Of a stretch of 64,000 nt of DNA, positions 48,296 to 57,338 are shown in pieces. This stretch comes from Pararhodobacter zhoushanensis (GTDB lineage: Bacteria; Pseudomonadota; Alphaproteobacteria; Rhodobacterales; Rhodobacteraceae), in the NCBI RefSeq assembly GCF_025949695.1, contig NZ_JAPDFL010000001.1, positions 1,987,501-2,051,500 of the forward strand, given 5' to 3'. Position 1 is the stretch's first letter; each line of letters starts with the position of its first letter. A program made the position numbers and the translations under genes. Under the pieces are notes generated by a model. The model was not told the DNA's origin, did no database searches, and worked only from the letters and a program-made list of their open reading frames with translations.

Positions 48296-48514
48296 TCACC
48301 TCCGCGAATAGCTGCCCCGATAGGGCGGCGTCGTCTCTCCTGCATGCCATGACTTGATGATGTCCTCGCGCGAGGCCTGCCGCCCGCAGGCACTGCATCG
48401 CAGCCGGTGGAAGGCCATGAACCGCTCAGGTTCGCAGCCGAGCTGATCAGCCCCGAGAGTCGCGGAATGGCCGCAACCAGGGCAGGTGACGTGGATGAGA
48501 ATCGCGCCGGACAT
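48296..48514 (-). CDS. Small zinc-ribbon phage protein
   Basis: 72 residues with two Cys pairs, TCPGCGHSATL and LRCSACGRQAS, spaced as one zinc ribbon. Function unknown. It follows the spanin genes at the end of the minus-strand late operon. Confidence 0.65.
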   Translation of the reverse strand: MSGAILIHVTCPGCGHSATLGADQLGCEPERFMAFHRLRCSACGRQASREDIIKSWHAGETTPPYRGSYSRR

Positions 48515-48553
48515 GTGCGGAACGTATCGCGAACATGCGGGCGCGGAAAGGTG

Positions 48554-48793
48554 TCACTGAGCGACCCATTGCGCCAGCACCTGCAGCCGCTCGCCGCAGT
48601 CCAGCAACGCCGTGCGATCGGCGCGCCAGAGCGTTTCCACCTCGACCTGCCGTAGTGCCCGCTGCGGCAGGTCCACCGGGACCGGGCAGGCCGCCGTCAT
48701 GGTGTCGGGCGGCGGGTCAGAACGAACCCAGGCGGCGCACGCTGTCAGCGCCCAGGCACATGCGGTCAGCGTCAGGATCGTTCGCAGCGGCAT
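48554..48793 (-). CDS. Rz1-like outer-membrane spanin (o-spanin)
   Basis: 79 residues. The N-terminus MPLRTILTLTACAWALTACA carries a lipoprotein signal with LTAC lipobox. It starts inside the preceding Rz-like gene in another frame (77-base overlap), the classic embedded or overlapping Rz/Rz1 arrangement. The two proteins would fuse inner and outer membranes in the last lysis step. Confidence 0.7.
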   Translation of the reverse strand: MPLRTILTLTACAWALTACAAWVRSDPPPDTMTAACPVPVDLPQRALRQVEVETLWRADRTALLDCGERLQVLAQWVAQ

Positions 48794-49025
48794 CGTCAAG
48801 CTCCTGTTGAAGGCGGTCACGTTCCAGAGCGGCAGCGGCCTGCGCCTCGGCCAGACCGATGATGCGCGCCTGAGCTTCCCGGAGATCGGCCTGCGCGCGC
48901 GCCACGCGGTCGCGTTCGACATTCCCGCGCCAATGGTAGCCGTACCCGACAGCGCCACCCCACGATGCCAGCAGGAACACGAGGCCGATTGCCCATGGCG
49001 GTAGGGCGGCTAGGGCGCGGATCAT
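48717..49025 (-). CDS. Rz-like inner-membrane spanin (i-spanin)
   Basis: 102 residues: one N-terminal membrane helix (LPPWAIGLVFLLASWGGAVG) followed by a long coiled coil (DRVARAQADLREAQARIIGL ... ALERDRLQQELDDA). This N-in/C-out architecture and the overlapping lipoprotein gene identify it. Confidence 0.75.
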   Translation of the reverse strand: MIRALAALPPWAIGLVFLLASWGGAVGYGYHWRGNVERDRVARAQADLREAQARIIGLAEAQAAAALERDRLQQELDDAAANDPDADRMCLGADSVRRLGSF

Positions 49026-49055
49026 TCCGGAACCACCGGCGTTCTGATGGCCATG

Positions 49056-49805
49056 TCAGGCGCTCCAGTTGTTGTGAAGATTGACGATTTCGGCGGGGCC
49101 GAGCGCGCGGTTGATCGCGAGGACATTAGAGATCGGGCCGGGGAAGAAGAAGACGGGCGTCCCGCTGCTGTTGAGAGCACCGACAGCCATGCCGAGACCG
49201 TTGATCGTGGACCCGCTCTGCGCGCCGCTGTAGACCTCTGCGCCGTCCACGTACAAACGATCCGTGGTGCCATCCCAGAGCAGCGCGCCGGTGTGCCAAT
49301 CGCTGCCGAGGTCAGGCCCGCCGAAGATCACGTTTGCCGAGTTTGCGCCAACGCCCCCGGACACTCGCCCGTTGGCGTCCAGCGCGAGCAAGGCGCGGGT
49401 GCCGGAACCAGAAGATCCGACGATCACGCGTGTTCCGACACTTCCCTCATTCGCCTTGAACCGCGCGACCAGCGTTCCCGCAGCGCCCGGCACGAACGCT
49501 GTCGTCAGCCGGTCGTCGCTACCGTCAAACTGCATGCCGGTGGTCTGGCGTGTCGGGCGAAAGCCGGTGGAGGACTGGGTGGCATTGATCGCATTGCCGC
49601 TCTTGTCCACCACCAGAGCCAGGGCAACCGTAAGATCCGCCGGGGTTTCGCCCGCCTCGTCAGCGAACAGCGTGGCAGGGTCTCGACCATCCAAGAGGAA
49701 GCCAGAGTCGGACGCGCCAAAGACCGCTGCGGGGGACCAGCTGTTGCGCTGTTGCTGGCCAAAAGGCGAGCCGAACCCGTCCAGCGGAGATCGGATGCTA
49801 CGCAT
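49056..49805 (-). CDS. LamG/concanavalin-like phage protein
   Basis: 249 residues. The central and C-terminal part (GTLVARFKANEGSVGTRVIV, YVDGAEVYSGAQSG, GPISNVLAINRALGPAEIVN) has the pattern of a laminin-G/lectin jelly-roll. Probably a virion surface or fibre-associated protein that binds carbohydrate. It overlaps the stop of the upstream 94-residue gene. Confidence 0.65.
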   Translation of the reverse strand: MRSIRSPLDGFGSPFGQQQRNSWSPAAVFGASDSGFLLDGRDPATLFADEAGETPADLTVALALVVDKSGNAINATQSSTGFRPTRQTTGMQFDGSDDRLTTAFVPGAAGTLVARFKANEGSVGTRVIVGSSGSGTRALLALDANGRVSGGVGANSANVIFGGPDLGSDWHTGALLWDGTTDRLYVDGAEVYSGAQSGSTINGLGMAVGALNSSGTPVFFFPGPISNVLAINRALGPAEIVNLHNNWSA

Positions 49806-50082
49806 GCGACACCCATACGATGCCGGACTGCCCCGCGCCGGTTCGGGCATAGATGCGGGTTCCAGCGATTCCCGGCGCCAGATCGGCCAGATCGGCGTTA
49901 CGCTCGCCCGAGTACGGGTTGTACAGGATGCCCTGCGCTCCAGTTGCTGGGGGCGTCTCGCCGACGGTGACCTGCACATAAATGCCGTAGCCACTGACGT
50001 TCTGGAAGGTGATGCTGGTCACATCGTCATTCGTGAGTTGTGTCCAAACGTCGGTGATCGGGACTTGTCCATTGCGTGCCAT
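49798..50082 (-). CDS. Small phage structural-type protein, unknown
   Basis: 94 residues, MARNGQVPITDVWTQLTNDD with beta-rich sequence (ITFQNVSGYGIYVQVTVGE). AAGGAG precedes the start. Similar small beta proteins accompany phage fibres, but I recognise no specific family. Confidence 0.6.
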   Translation of the reverse strand: MARNGQVPITDVWTQLTNDDVTSITFQNVSGYGIYVQVTVGETPPATGAQGILYNPYSGERNADLADLAPGIAGTRIYARTGAGQSGIVWVSHA

Positions 50083-50129
50083 AGGTGGCTCCTTTCATGG
50101 GTGTGGATGCGGCGGGCAGGATGGTTGGG

Positions 50130-50777
50130 CTATTCCAGCGACATGCCGGCGAGGTGCAGCGCAGCGTCGAACTGCGCCGCGTAGCCCGCGATCAGCGCGG
50201 CCTTGTCTTGCCCGTTGACCGTGCGGCGCGCCTCGGCGGCTTCCTCGGCCGACAGGCCGGGGATCCCGTCCAGCATCTCATAGTGCCCGATGCCCTTGCG
50301 CCTGCCGTTCCAGCGCCCATCGATCAGACCTTTGATCAGCACCCGCGCCGAGATCACCGGTTCGAGCATCTTGTCAGGATAGCGCACCAGGTCGACACCC
50401 GCGTCGGCGGAAGACGCCGCGTAGTTATCCAGCCATGTCAGCTGGACGTGGCCCCGCCCGTAATAGACATGCCCATAGGGCGGCTGGGGCAGGGCGTAGC
50501 GCGCCACGGCGCTGGCCGCACCCCGGCGCTCGGCCAGTTTGTTGACGGCCCGGCGCGCCCCGGCGTCGGTGGCGGCAAAGCCCTCGCGCACCGGAACCAT
50601 GCGAGCACCCGTTTCGTGGAAGGCTGTCGCCAGCGCATAGGCCAGCGTCGCGCGGCGGCCATCGCCGACCGTTTGGAACGCGGTCAGGATGCCGTTCATC
50701 CCGTCGACCTGCGACTGATTCAGTCGCCCACCAAAAAGGCTGCGGCGTACCGCGTTGAAAAATCCGGCGTCATTCAT
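50130..50777 (-). CDS. GH19-family endolysin (chitinase-like lysozyme)
   Basis: Hydrolyses the peptidoglycan glycan backbone for lysis. 215 residues. ATAFHETG has the catalytic Glu region and YYGRGHVQLTWLDNY is the GH19 signature. There is no signal peptide, so release depends on a holin. The ATG at 50777 overlaps the stop of the upstream membrane-protein gene. Confidence 0.85.
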   Translation of the reverse strand: MNDAGFFNAVRRSLFGGRLNQSQVDGMNGILTAFQTVGDGRRATLAYALATAFHETGARMVPVREGFAATDAGARRAVNKLAERRGAASAVARYALPQPPYGHVYYGRGHVQLTWLDNYAASSADAGVDLVRYPDKMLEPVISARVLIKGLIDGRWNGRRKGIGHYEMLDGIPGLSAEEAAEARRTVNGQDKAALIAGYAAQFDAALHLAGMSLE

Positions 50778-51183
50778 CGCGTTTCCTCCAGGGGATGATG
50801 CAGCGATTACCCGGGTGCGCCCATGCCGACCACCAGCGCCAGCGGGCGCGCTCGGGTTCGGGGATTGCGTAAAGTCGGGCCCGCAGGAACAGGACAGAGG
50901 CGGCAAAAACCATCAGGTTAAAGACCGCATTGAAGTCCACGCCACCCAGAGCGTCGCGCATCTGGGGCCAGCTATCTCCGAAGACCACACGCGCCCAATC
51001 CCACCAGAGCGAACGCAGGACTTTGGCCGACACCAGAAGGATCACAGCGGCGACGGTATAGCGTCCGAAAGGGTCGAGTTGCTGGCGGGTGAGCGGCCAG
51101 AAGGCTCGCATCACAAAGAGCATGCCCATGATCGCCAGGGCCGAGGAAGCCTGAGCGAAGAAGGCGGGGAGAATACTTGTCAC
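50770..51183 (-). CDS. Multi-pass membrane protein, holin candidate
   Basis: 137 residues from a GTG that overlaps the preceding stop (GTGA). Hydrophobic segments at about 8-25, 45-58 and 88-103 (FFAQASSALAIMGMLFVM; FNLMVFAASVLFLRARL) and a basic C-terminal tail (IIPWRKRDE). Three helices with a charged tail just upstream of the endolysin gene fit a class I holin, but this is inference from position and topology. Confidence 0.6.
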   Translation of the reverse strand: MTSILPAFFAQASSALAIMGMLFVMRAFWPLTRQQLDPFGRYTVAAVILLVSAKVLRSLWWDWARVVFGDSWPQMRDALGGVDFNAVFNLMVFAASVLFLRARLYAIPEPERARWRWWSAWAHPGNRCIIPWRKRDE

Positions 51184-51335
51184 TCGGCGGTCCTCATACT
51201 GTTCAGTGCATCCCGTAGCTGGCCGATCTCTGCGGCCAGCAGATCCTTTGCAGCCGAGCGCGCCGCATCGGCTTCGCTCTTGGCTGTCGGCTTGTCTGCC
51301 TTGCTGGGCTTCTTGCGGTTCAGGGGCCAGATCAT
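51180..51335 (-). CDS. Small charged phage protein (51 residues)
   Basis: MIWPLNRKKPSKADKPTAKS followed by a helix (EIGQLRDALNSMRTAE). Both ends overlap neighbours by four bases (ATGA with the upstream gene, GTGA with the downstream one), which strongly suggests a translated gene. Function unknown; perhaps a lysis regulator. Confidence 0.6.
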   Translation of the reverse strand: MIWPLNRKKPSKADKPTAKSEADAARSAAKDLLAAEIGQLRDALNSMRTAE

Positions 51336-51556
51336 GATCGCCCCGCCCGGTTGATCTGCACCATCGCTTCGCGAAGGGCATGGATCGCCTCAAAGAGCTG
51401 GCGCGCATCATCTCGGACGTCAGCAAGGCGCTGCGCATCAGTTTCGCGCAGAGTTTGCTGACCTCTGAAATAGAGCGCGCCCATGACCACAGCCAGAATG
51501 TAGCCCGGCCCTTGGTCTGTCGCCCATGCGATCAAAGATGTGATTGCAGCTTCCAT
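51332..51556 (-). CDS. Small membrane protein with coiled-coil tail (phage lysis region)
   Basis: 74 residues: one membrane helix (GPGYILAVVMGALYF) then an acidic/basic helix (DAQRLADVRDDARQLFEAIH). It could be a pinholin, antiholin or structural protein. First of three tightly coupled small genes ahead of the endolysin. Confidence 0.6.
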   Translation of the reverse strand: MEAAITSLIAWATDQGPGYILAVVMGALYFRGQQTLRETDAQRLADVRDDARQLFEAIHALREAMVQINRAGRS

Positions 51557-51631
51557 CTAGCCCCTCAATCGGTGCTTCAGTCATCGCCTGAGCGCAACGA
51601 TTTGCTGCTCAACCGGCGGCGCCTGATGCCT

Positions 51632-52417
51632 TTAAGGCGTCATCCAGGCGACCATCGAGGGCGCCAGCGACGCGACAATGGCGTGAGCGGCGGCGTCCTC
51701 GGTGATGTCGCGGTCGAGCACCATCCAGCCTGCGATGGCGCTTTTCCAGAAAGTCGTCGCACCGATCGATCCGACCTTCCATGTGCTGCCGAGGTCCATC
51801 GTGAGTGCCCGAGCGAGGGTGCCGACCGGGGTCTCCAGATCGTTGACAAACAACTTCGTCAGATAGTTGTTGGCGCTGGTTTCATGGCAAGTCGCCGTGA
51901 TCAGGTTAGGCCCTGCCGACAGCGTCGACCCTGCGATGGAGATGGTGCCGCCCGAGTCGGCCAGCTGGAAGTAGAGCGCACCGGTTTCGGAAACCCCGAT
52001 GCCGATGTGCGTCGACCCAGAAAAGCGGGTGATCGCACGTCCGTTGGTGACAACACCTCCGTCCAGCATGTCTTGCGTGATGTTCACCAACAAGAAGATG
52101 GTGAAGGCTTTGCCACCAGGCTTACCGGTGTCGATGTGCCGCGACCCGTTCCAGCCGGTGAAGCAAGGCAGATCGTTCATGCTTGCAACTTCCGTCACGG
52201 CTGGTGGCGTGCCCGTCGCACCGGCGTAAGCCATTTTGTGCGGAACAGGACCGCCCAAGAGCACACACTCAGGTTCAAGCATCCAGCCTGCGAAATAGTT
52301 GTTTACAAACTGGGAGCCGCCACCAAGGCGGGCGTAGAGTTGTGCGTACCACTCCGGCAGGAAAAACTGCGTGCCGAGGGTGACGTTTGTTGAGCCAGGG
52401 ATAACCAGACCAGCCAT
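51632..52417 (-). CDS. Lectin-like (LamG/concanavalin fold) phage tail protein
   Basis: 261 residues. The second half (KAFTIFLLVNITQDMLDGGV, HIGIGVSETGALYFQLADSG, KLFVNDLETPVG, IAGWMVLDRDIT) follows the beta-sandwich pattern of LamG domains. GAGAGGAAAC precedes the start. Located just after the fibre gene, so likely a fibre or receptor-binding accessory. Confidence 0.65.
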   Translation of the reverse strand: MAGLVIPGSTNVTLGTQFFLPEWYAQLYARLGGGSQFVNNYFAGWMLEPECVLLGGPVPHKMAYAGATGTPPAVTEVASMNDLPCFTGWNGSRHIDTGKPGGKAFTIFLLVNITQDMLDGGVVTNGRAITRFSGSTHIGIGVSETGALYFQLADSGGTISIAGSTLSAGPNLITATCHETSANNYLTKLFVNDLETPVGTLARALTMDLGSTWKVGSIGATTFWKSAIAGWMVLDRDITEDAAAHAIVASLAPSMVAWMTP

Positions 52418-52428
52418 GCTGTTTCCTC

Positions 52429-54600
52429 TCAGGTGATGTCGATAAGTTGCGTATGCAGGGCGTGGGATTTGGTGCGGGTTTGGCCATTGATCAGAAGATC
52501 ATCCCCGGCACCGGCACTGTCCGCGATCGAGGTGCGAGCGCCGATGACCGGGCCTTGATATGTCCCTCCGACACCGGTCGCCGTATCGCGCAACCCGGCA
52601 CCGAGCTGCTGCGCGGTGCCAGTCGGCGTATCGGACAGCGTGACAACAACCTCCCAATCGGTGCCGCTGTCGACGGATTCGACGGCGACATTGCTGATGG
52701 TCACGCTGTTGCCATCGCCCGCGTCCCACCAGCTCAGCCCGGCATTTGACACGGCGGTGATTGCCGCGTTGTCGATCACGATAGGCCCGACGATGTTTGC
52801 GGCGGCGGTGTTGAAGCGCACGCGGACCTCAGCCCCGGTGCGGACAGCGCTGATCATGCGGAGCGGTTCATATCCGGCAGAACCGAAGTAGGTGCCGAGC
52901 AGCGCCTCATAGACGAACCACGACCGGTGGTTGACGCCGTGATACCCCATGTGTGTGGTATCCGAACTGAGGCCTTCATCTTCTGCGTTGGTGTAGAGAT
53001 ACTCGGGGCCAACCGCGACGAAGTTGCGAACAGCATCTTGCATCAGCGTCAGCGGCGCGCGCGAAACTTCCATCGTGCCATTGGTCGTGCCAGCGGTGGT
53101 GTCGTTTGCATGCGTCATTCCGTGCACCAGCATCGGAGCTTCGTGACGGGTTCCGCCGTGACCTTCGATCAGATCTTGCCAGCCGTCATAGATGCGTTCG
53201 ATCTCAGCGACATATTCCGCTTCGGTGTCGGCTACGTTGGAGCCGCCTTGTGACCACAGCATGGGGCCGATGATCATTTCGACGCCACGATCCTCGCACA
53301 TCATGCGCAGCTGGGCGTAACAAAGCGCGAGGTTGCGCCACGTTGCGCTGCCAGGCCCCTGCTCCGACGTATTTGCGCCGCCGACAGCCACGTTGATGCC
53401 GACGATTGCGGTGTCGCTGTCGACCTCATTCAACATGTAGTTGCTGACTGCGGTGCAATCGCTTTCCGCATAGGCCGACCAGATCGTGTCTTCCTGTTCG
53501 CGCATATCCACGATCGCCCCAAGATCCTCGGGCGTGTAGAGATATTGGAACCGGTTGGGTTTGCTTGCATTGGCGAACATCTGACCGGGGCGGACTCCAC
53601 CTGCGAACATTCCCAATCGGCCAGGTGCAGGGCAGGTGCCGTTCAGCAACCCGTAGGAAACGGCCGAGTTAAGCGACTGACCGCTCAAGGTCAGCACGAG
53701 TACCTTTTTATACGATGGGCTAATCGACCATCCACCTCGCCGGGGATATTGGTAGAGATGCGGGACCCCATCATACCCCGGCTGGAAGGCCTGTTCGACG
53801 AGCCCGATCGCCACCGCTGATACAGTCGCAGACAGCGCCTTAGGACCTGCAAAAGTACCGCCGTTGCTGGGGTCTTTGTATGTTGCGCTCCCCTCAGCCC
53901 CGTCCGTCAGTGGCCACAGAGCTGAAGCGCCGACGATCTGCGCATTACCGTCGCTGTCGACATAGGCTCCGTAAACCCCCAGATCCCCTTCATAGAAAAA
54001 GCGACGATAGAAAGATCCATCCTCCGTCTTCACCAGGTCGAGCGTCGCAGGAGCACCGTGCTCGCCCACAAGGCGGCGCGTCAACGGCCCATATTCTTGC
54101 AAGAGATCGAGATCTCGCGATGTCTCATCGCGGAAAAATTGACCTGAACCAGATTTGATCAGCGTGAACTCGATCGGCGCACCATGCTCGAAGGTCACGT
54201 TATCGGTGACAAAACCAAGATTGACGTCGACCGCGGCAAGGTCAGACTCGGAAACCTTACCATCCAGCGCAGCCTGCAGACCGGTCACCGTACTGATCGC
54301 CTGCTCGCCGGTGTGATCCGCCCGCGCGCGCAATGCGGCGTCCGAGGCGTTTGCCGTCGCCCCTTCCTCAACACCGGCCAGCTTGGCACGCTCAACAGAC
54401 GACATGATCTTGGCAGTATCAGTTTCAGCCAGATCATCGATGTTATCGCCGGGTTGCACCGCGCTGTCTGCCAACGCGCCCTGCGCGGCGCTGGCCTTGC
54501 CTGCGAGCAACGCCTCGATCCATGCGGCCTCGTTGGCAAGATCGGCTTCATTGGAAACAACCCCGCCCGAAATCGGGCGAGTGCGCGGGGATACGGCCAT
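52429..54600 (-). CDS. Tail fibre/spike protein with SGNH-type esterase domain
   Basis: 723 residues. The N-terminal ~110 residues contain phage collar-like phrases (ERAKLAGVEEGATANASDAA). Residues about 300-610 form an SGNH/carbohydrate-esterase-like domain: nucleophile block LTLSGQSLNSAV, VAVGGANTSEQ, LWSQGGSNV and catalytic Asp/His in SSDTTHMGYHGVNH. A beta-rich C-terminal domain follows. Probably deacetylates host surface polysaccharide during adsorption (inference). Ribosome site GAGG before ATG 54600. Confidence 0.75.
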   Translation of the reverse strand: MAVSPRTRPISGGVVSNEADLANEAAWIEALLAGKASAAQGALADSAVQPGDNIDDLAETDTAKIMSSVERAKLAGVEEGATANASDAALRARADHTGEQAISTVTGLQAALDGKVSESDLAAVDVNLGFVTDNVTFEHGAPIEFTLIKSGSGQFFRDETSRDLDLLQEYGPLTRRLVGEHGAPATLDLVKTEDGSFYRRFFYEGDLGVYGAYVDSDGNAQIVGASALWPLTDGAEGSATYKDPSNGGTFAGPKALSATVSAVAIGLVEQAFQPGYDGVPHLYQYPRRGGWSISPSYKKVLVLTLSGQSLNSAVSYGLLNGTCPAPGRLGMFAGGVRPGQMFANASKPNRFQYLYTPEDLGAIVDMREQEDTIWSAYAESDCTAVSNYMLNEVDSDTAIVGINVAVGGANTSEQGPGSATWRNLALCYAQLRMMCEDRGVEMIIGPMLWSQGGSNVADTEAEYVAEIERIYDGWQDLIEGHGGTRHEAPMLVHGMTHANDTTAGTTNGTMEVSRAPLTLMQDAVRNFVAVGPEYLYTNAEDEGLSSDTTHMGYHGVNHRSWFVYEALLGTYFGSAGYEPLRMISAVRTGAEVRVRFNTAAANIVGPIVIDNAAITAVSNAGLSWWDAGDGNSVTISNVAVESVDSGTDWEVVVTLSDTPTGTAQQLGAGLRDTATGVGGTYQGPVIGARTSIADSAGAGDDLLINGQTRTKSHALHTQLIDIT

Positions 54601-54613
54601 AGCTGGACCTCGT

Positions 54614-56962
54614 TTATGTGGGGGTAGCAGTGACGGTCGCGGCCCAATGGCCGACGGCGGTGTTTTCGGTGACGGCGCGGACAAAGACGTGGTGCAGCAC
54701 GCCAGCAGGAAGCCCGGTGACGGTGGTGTTCACCGGGTCCGAGGGATCGCAGGTGATCTCGGCATAGAAGATGGCAAGCTCTTGATCGGCGCTGGTGCCG
54801 ACCCAGATCTGCAGCGCCGCGCAGGCGCTTTCGGACGGGGCCGTTGCGTCAATCTCGATCGAGCCTGCACCAGCCGTCAGGGAAACCCCCGTGGGCATCC
54901 CAAGAGAGAACCCGACCTGCACCGCGTAGAGAGGCACCCAAGCGCTGACACGATCATCAACCCGGCAGCGGATCCCAAAGTCATAGCTGGACCCGGAAAT
55001 AGTCGCGCCCAAGCCACCCTCTGCGATCAGGTCGTCTGAGGCCTCGAAAGAGAAGTTTGCCATGGGCAGCCAGAACGGCTCTTGATTGCGACGAAACCGG
55101 GCCTCGATTGAATCGATGCGCGGATAGAAGGTCGTGATCGGCTCTTCGTAAACGTAGTCGCCCGGGACCGAGCAGGTCAGAAAGATCGTCGAGCCATCGA
55201 CCGATGCCGACACCCAGCTGGTCTGCCGGACGGTAGGGTCGGAGGGAACTGTCGATTGGTCCAGCCGCTCCGCTTCATCGGTTGCCGCGTTCCACGCATA
55301 GACCGCTTCGGCATCCTCTTCGAGATCCAGCGGCAGCTGCAGCGCGACACCGCCGCCGCTTTCGAGCCACTGCGCCGGATGCGAGCGGGTCACGCGATAG
55401 GTGCCATTGCGGGCATCTGTCGGGCGGCCCAGCAGTGACACCGCCACCCGGCCACCAGCCTGCGCCTTGAGGGCGCTCGGCGGGAACAGCGCCGACAGCT
55501 GGCGCTGCAGCTTCATCCGCTCCGCGACAATCTTCTGGATGCGCTGCGCCTGCGGGCTCGAAAAAACCAAGCCAAGATCGATCGCCGTGATCCGGTCGTC
55601 ATCGCCGTCCCAGTTCGCCGACACAGGGTAGGGCGGCTCTTCGGTGCTTTCCCATCCAGCGGAGGGGTCGGGGTGAACCGCCTTGACCGCCCCGGGCAGA
55701 TCACGCGTCGATCGCGTGCGCCGGAAGATCACCGGCTGGTCCCGCAGGCATTCGCTCAGCGTCACCTCGGGCGCTTCCCACGCCCCCGGGGAATAGCCAA
55801 TCTGACCGCCAGATCGGAACAATGTGCCCGCGCCGGCACTTTCCAGCGGCTTAAGGACATCAGACAATTCTGAACCGTCGCTATAGGCAATCAGCCCGCC
55901 GACGCGATAGCGCCGCTCGGCCCCGCCTGATTTCAGGGGCACCAGCTCATCCGCGATGACTGCCGCATCGGTGAAGTTCTGCAGGGCGATCTGGGCCAAC
56001 GGATAGCGCGCGATCGGGTTGAAGCGCAGCGCGTCCAGCAGGCAGAGCGCCTGATTGTCGCTGACCTTCCATGTCTCGGGATCATCCGCGTCCTGCGTCA
56101 GATCGAGCGGGTTCCAGACCTTTGTCCAATCCGCCTGAACCTCGAGCATAGGCGGCGAGGACGGCCAGCGGGTGTTGCGTTCTTCAATGTCACCCGCGAC
56201 GAAGCGCACCCACAGAACCGTCCGACCCGACCAGCGGTCCGTTGCCCAGAACTTTTCCGGGTTGATGCCGCGCAGATCGCCGACTTCTTCAAGAATGGCC
56301 GCCGGTGGGTGCGTCTGATCCCCGCGCCCGAACCAGACGTTCACATGACTGGCGAAGGGATAGTTGATCGCAACACCGCCGATGGTTCCCTTGACCGCGC
56401 GCCAGGTCACGACCGTGCCACCCACCGGCGCAGGCGCATCCAGCGTGACCCGAAGGTCGGTCGAGCCGACCGTCGCAATGGTCACCGGCCCGTCGTCGGT
56501 CCATGCGGCCATGCCGTCGCCAATCGGAGCCGAGGCGAGCCCATGCATGACATCGACGGTGGTGTTGCCCTCTAGCACGGTGGCGGTGCCCGTCGAATGC
56601 CCGCCGAAATCGTAGGGATTGCCGGTCAGGCCGACCGGGCGACGATCAAGGAACAGCGCGAAGTTCGTGCCCGCGCTGGGGCGGCTGTTCAGGATGATAC
56701 AGCCATAGAGAATACCGTCCTTGACCACCCAATATGGCGCTGGCGATCCTTGGATCCGGCCATTGCGGCCATAGGCCACGCGGTACGGCGGCAGGCTGTC
56801 AGGCGTCGCAAGCTCGCGTGACAGGTCAGAGCCTTGGCTTTTCTTCTGCAGCAGCTGCGACGCGGCCGAAAGAACGACCGATATCCCAAGATTGACCAGC
56901 GCTGATGCAAGCGTTGCGTTCACCCCCCAGACCACAAGGGCCTTGATGATCAGATCTGGCAT
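54614..56962 (-). CDS. Tail tip/hub protein (lambda gpJ-like central fibre)
   Basis: 782 residues. An N-terminal hydrophobic stretch (LASALVNLGISVVLSAASQL) precedes domains typical of siphovirus tail-tip attachment proteins ([33 protein letters not shown]). A C-terminal fibronectin-III-like segment (PSESACAALQIWVGT, VTGLPAGVLHHVFVRAV) is present. It overlaps the DUF6950 gene by 13 bases. Confidence 0.8.
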   Translation of the reverse strand: MPDLIIKALVVWGVNATLASALVNLGISVVLSAASQLLQKKSQGSDLSRELATPDSLPPYRVAYGRNGRIQGSPAPYWVVKDGILYGCIILNSRPSAGTNFALFLDRRPVGLTGNPYDFGGHSTGTATVLEGNTTVDVMHGLASAPIGDGMAAWTDDGPVTIATVGSTDLRVTLDAPAPVGGTVVTWRAVKGTIGGVAINYPFASHVNVWFGRGDQTHPPAAILEEVGDLRGINPEKFWATDRWSGRTVLWVRFVAGDIEERNTRWPSSPPMLEVQADWTKVWNPLDLTQDADDPETWKVSDNQALCLLDALRFNPIARYPLAQIALQNFTDAAVIADELVPLKSGGAERRYRVGGLIAYSDGSELSDVLKPLESAGAGTLFRSGGQIGYSPGAWEAPEVTLSECLRDQPVIFRRTRSTRDLPGAVKAVHPDPSAGWESTEEPPYPVSANWDGDDDRITAIDLGLVFSSPQAQRIQKIVAERMKLQRQLSALFPPSALKAQAGGRVAVSLLGRPTDARNGTYRVTRSHPAQWLESGGGVALQLPLDLEEDAEAVYAWNAATDEAERLDQSTVPSDPTVRQTSWVSASVDGSTIFLTCSVPGDYVYEEPITTFYPRIDSIEARFRRNQEPFWLPMANFSFEASDDLIAEGGLGATISGSSYDFGIRCRVDDRVSAWVPLYAVQVGFSLGMPTGVSLTAGAGSIEIDATAPSESACAALQIWVGTSADQELAIFYAEITCDPSDPVNTTVTGLPAGVLHHVFVRAVTENTAVGHWAATVTATPT

Positions 56963-57338
56963 GACAGGATCACTTTCTTGAACGTCGCAAAACCGCCATC
57001 GATGCGGGATGCCCACATGTCGCCCCCGACCGATATGGCGAGCGCCCGCCGCCCACCCGCACGAATGAGGCCAATTTCCCCCGGCAAGCCGATACCGGGC
57101 TTGAGGTTCGATTCAGAAGCCAGCCCCATGAAAAGCCGCCGCCAGCCCCCGCATCACGGATCAGCGCATAGGCCCCAGCTTCGGTGCTGTACCGGCCCCG
57201 CAGCGGTGCCATCGCGTCAATGCCGTGCAGGCGCTGGAACACGTCGCACGCCGCCGTGCAGCAGTCCGACACCCCCCAGACCCACGGCCCGGACATCACG
57301 TCCAGAACCGCGTCCATAGCCGCATCGTGCGTCACCAT
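56950..57338 (-). CDS. DUF6950 family phage tail-tip protein, with an apparent frameshift
   Basis: Opens MVTHDAAMDAVLDVMSGPWV with WGVSDCCTAACDVF, a Cys-containing segment like NlpC/P60-type tail peptidases in this position. As written it leaves frame after DAGAGGGF; adding one base at the A4 run 57131-57134 (plus strand) continues with MGLASESNLKPGIGLPGEIG and ALAISVGGDMWASRIDGGFA, giving 129 residues. The restored sequence is compact and family-like. Confidence 0.65.
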
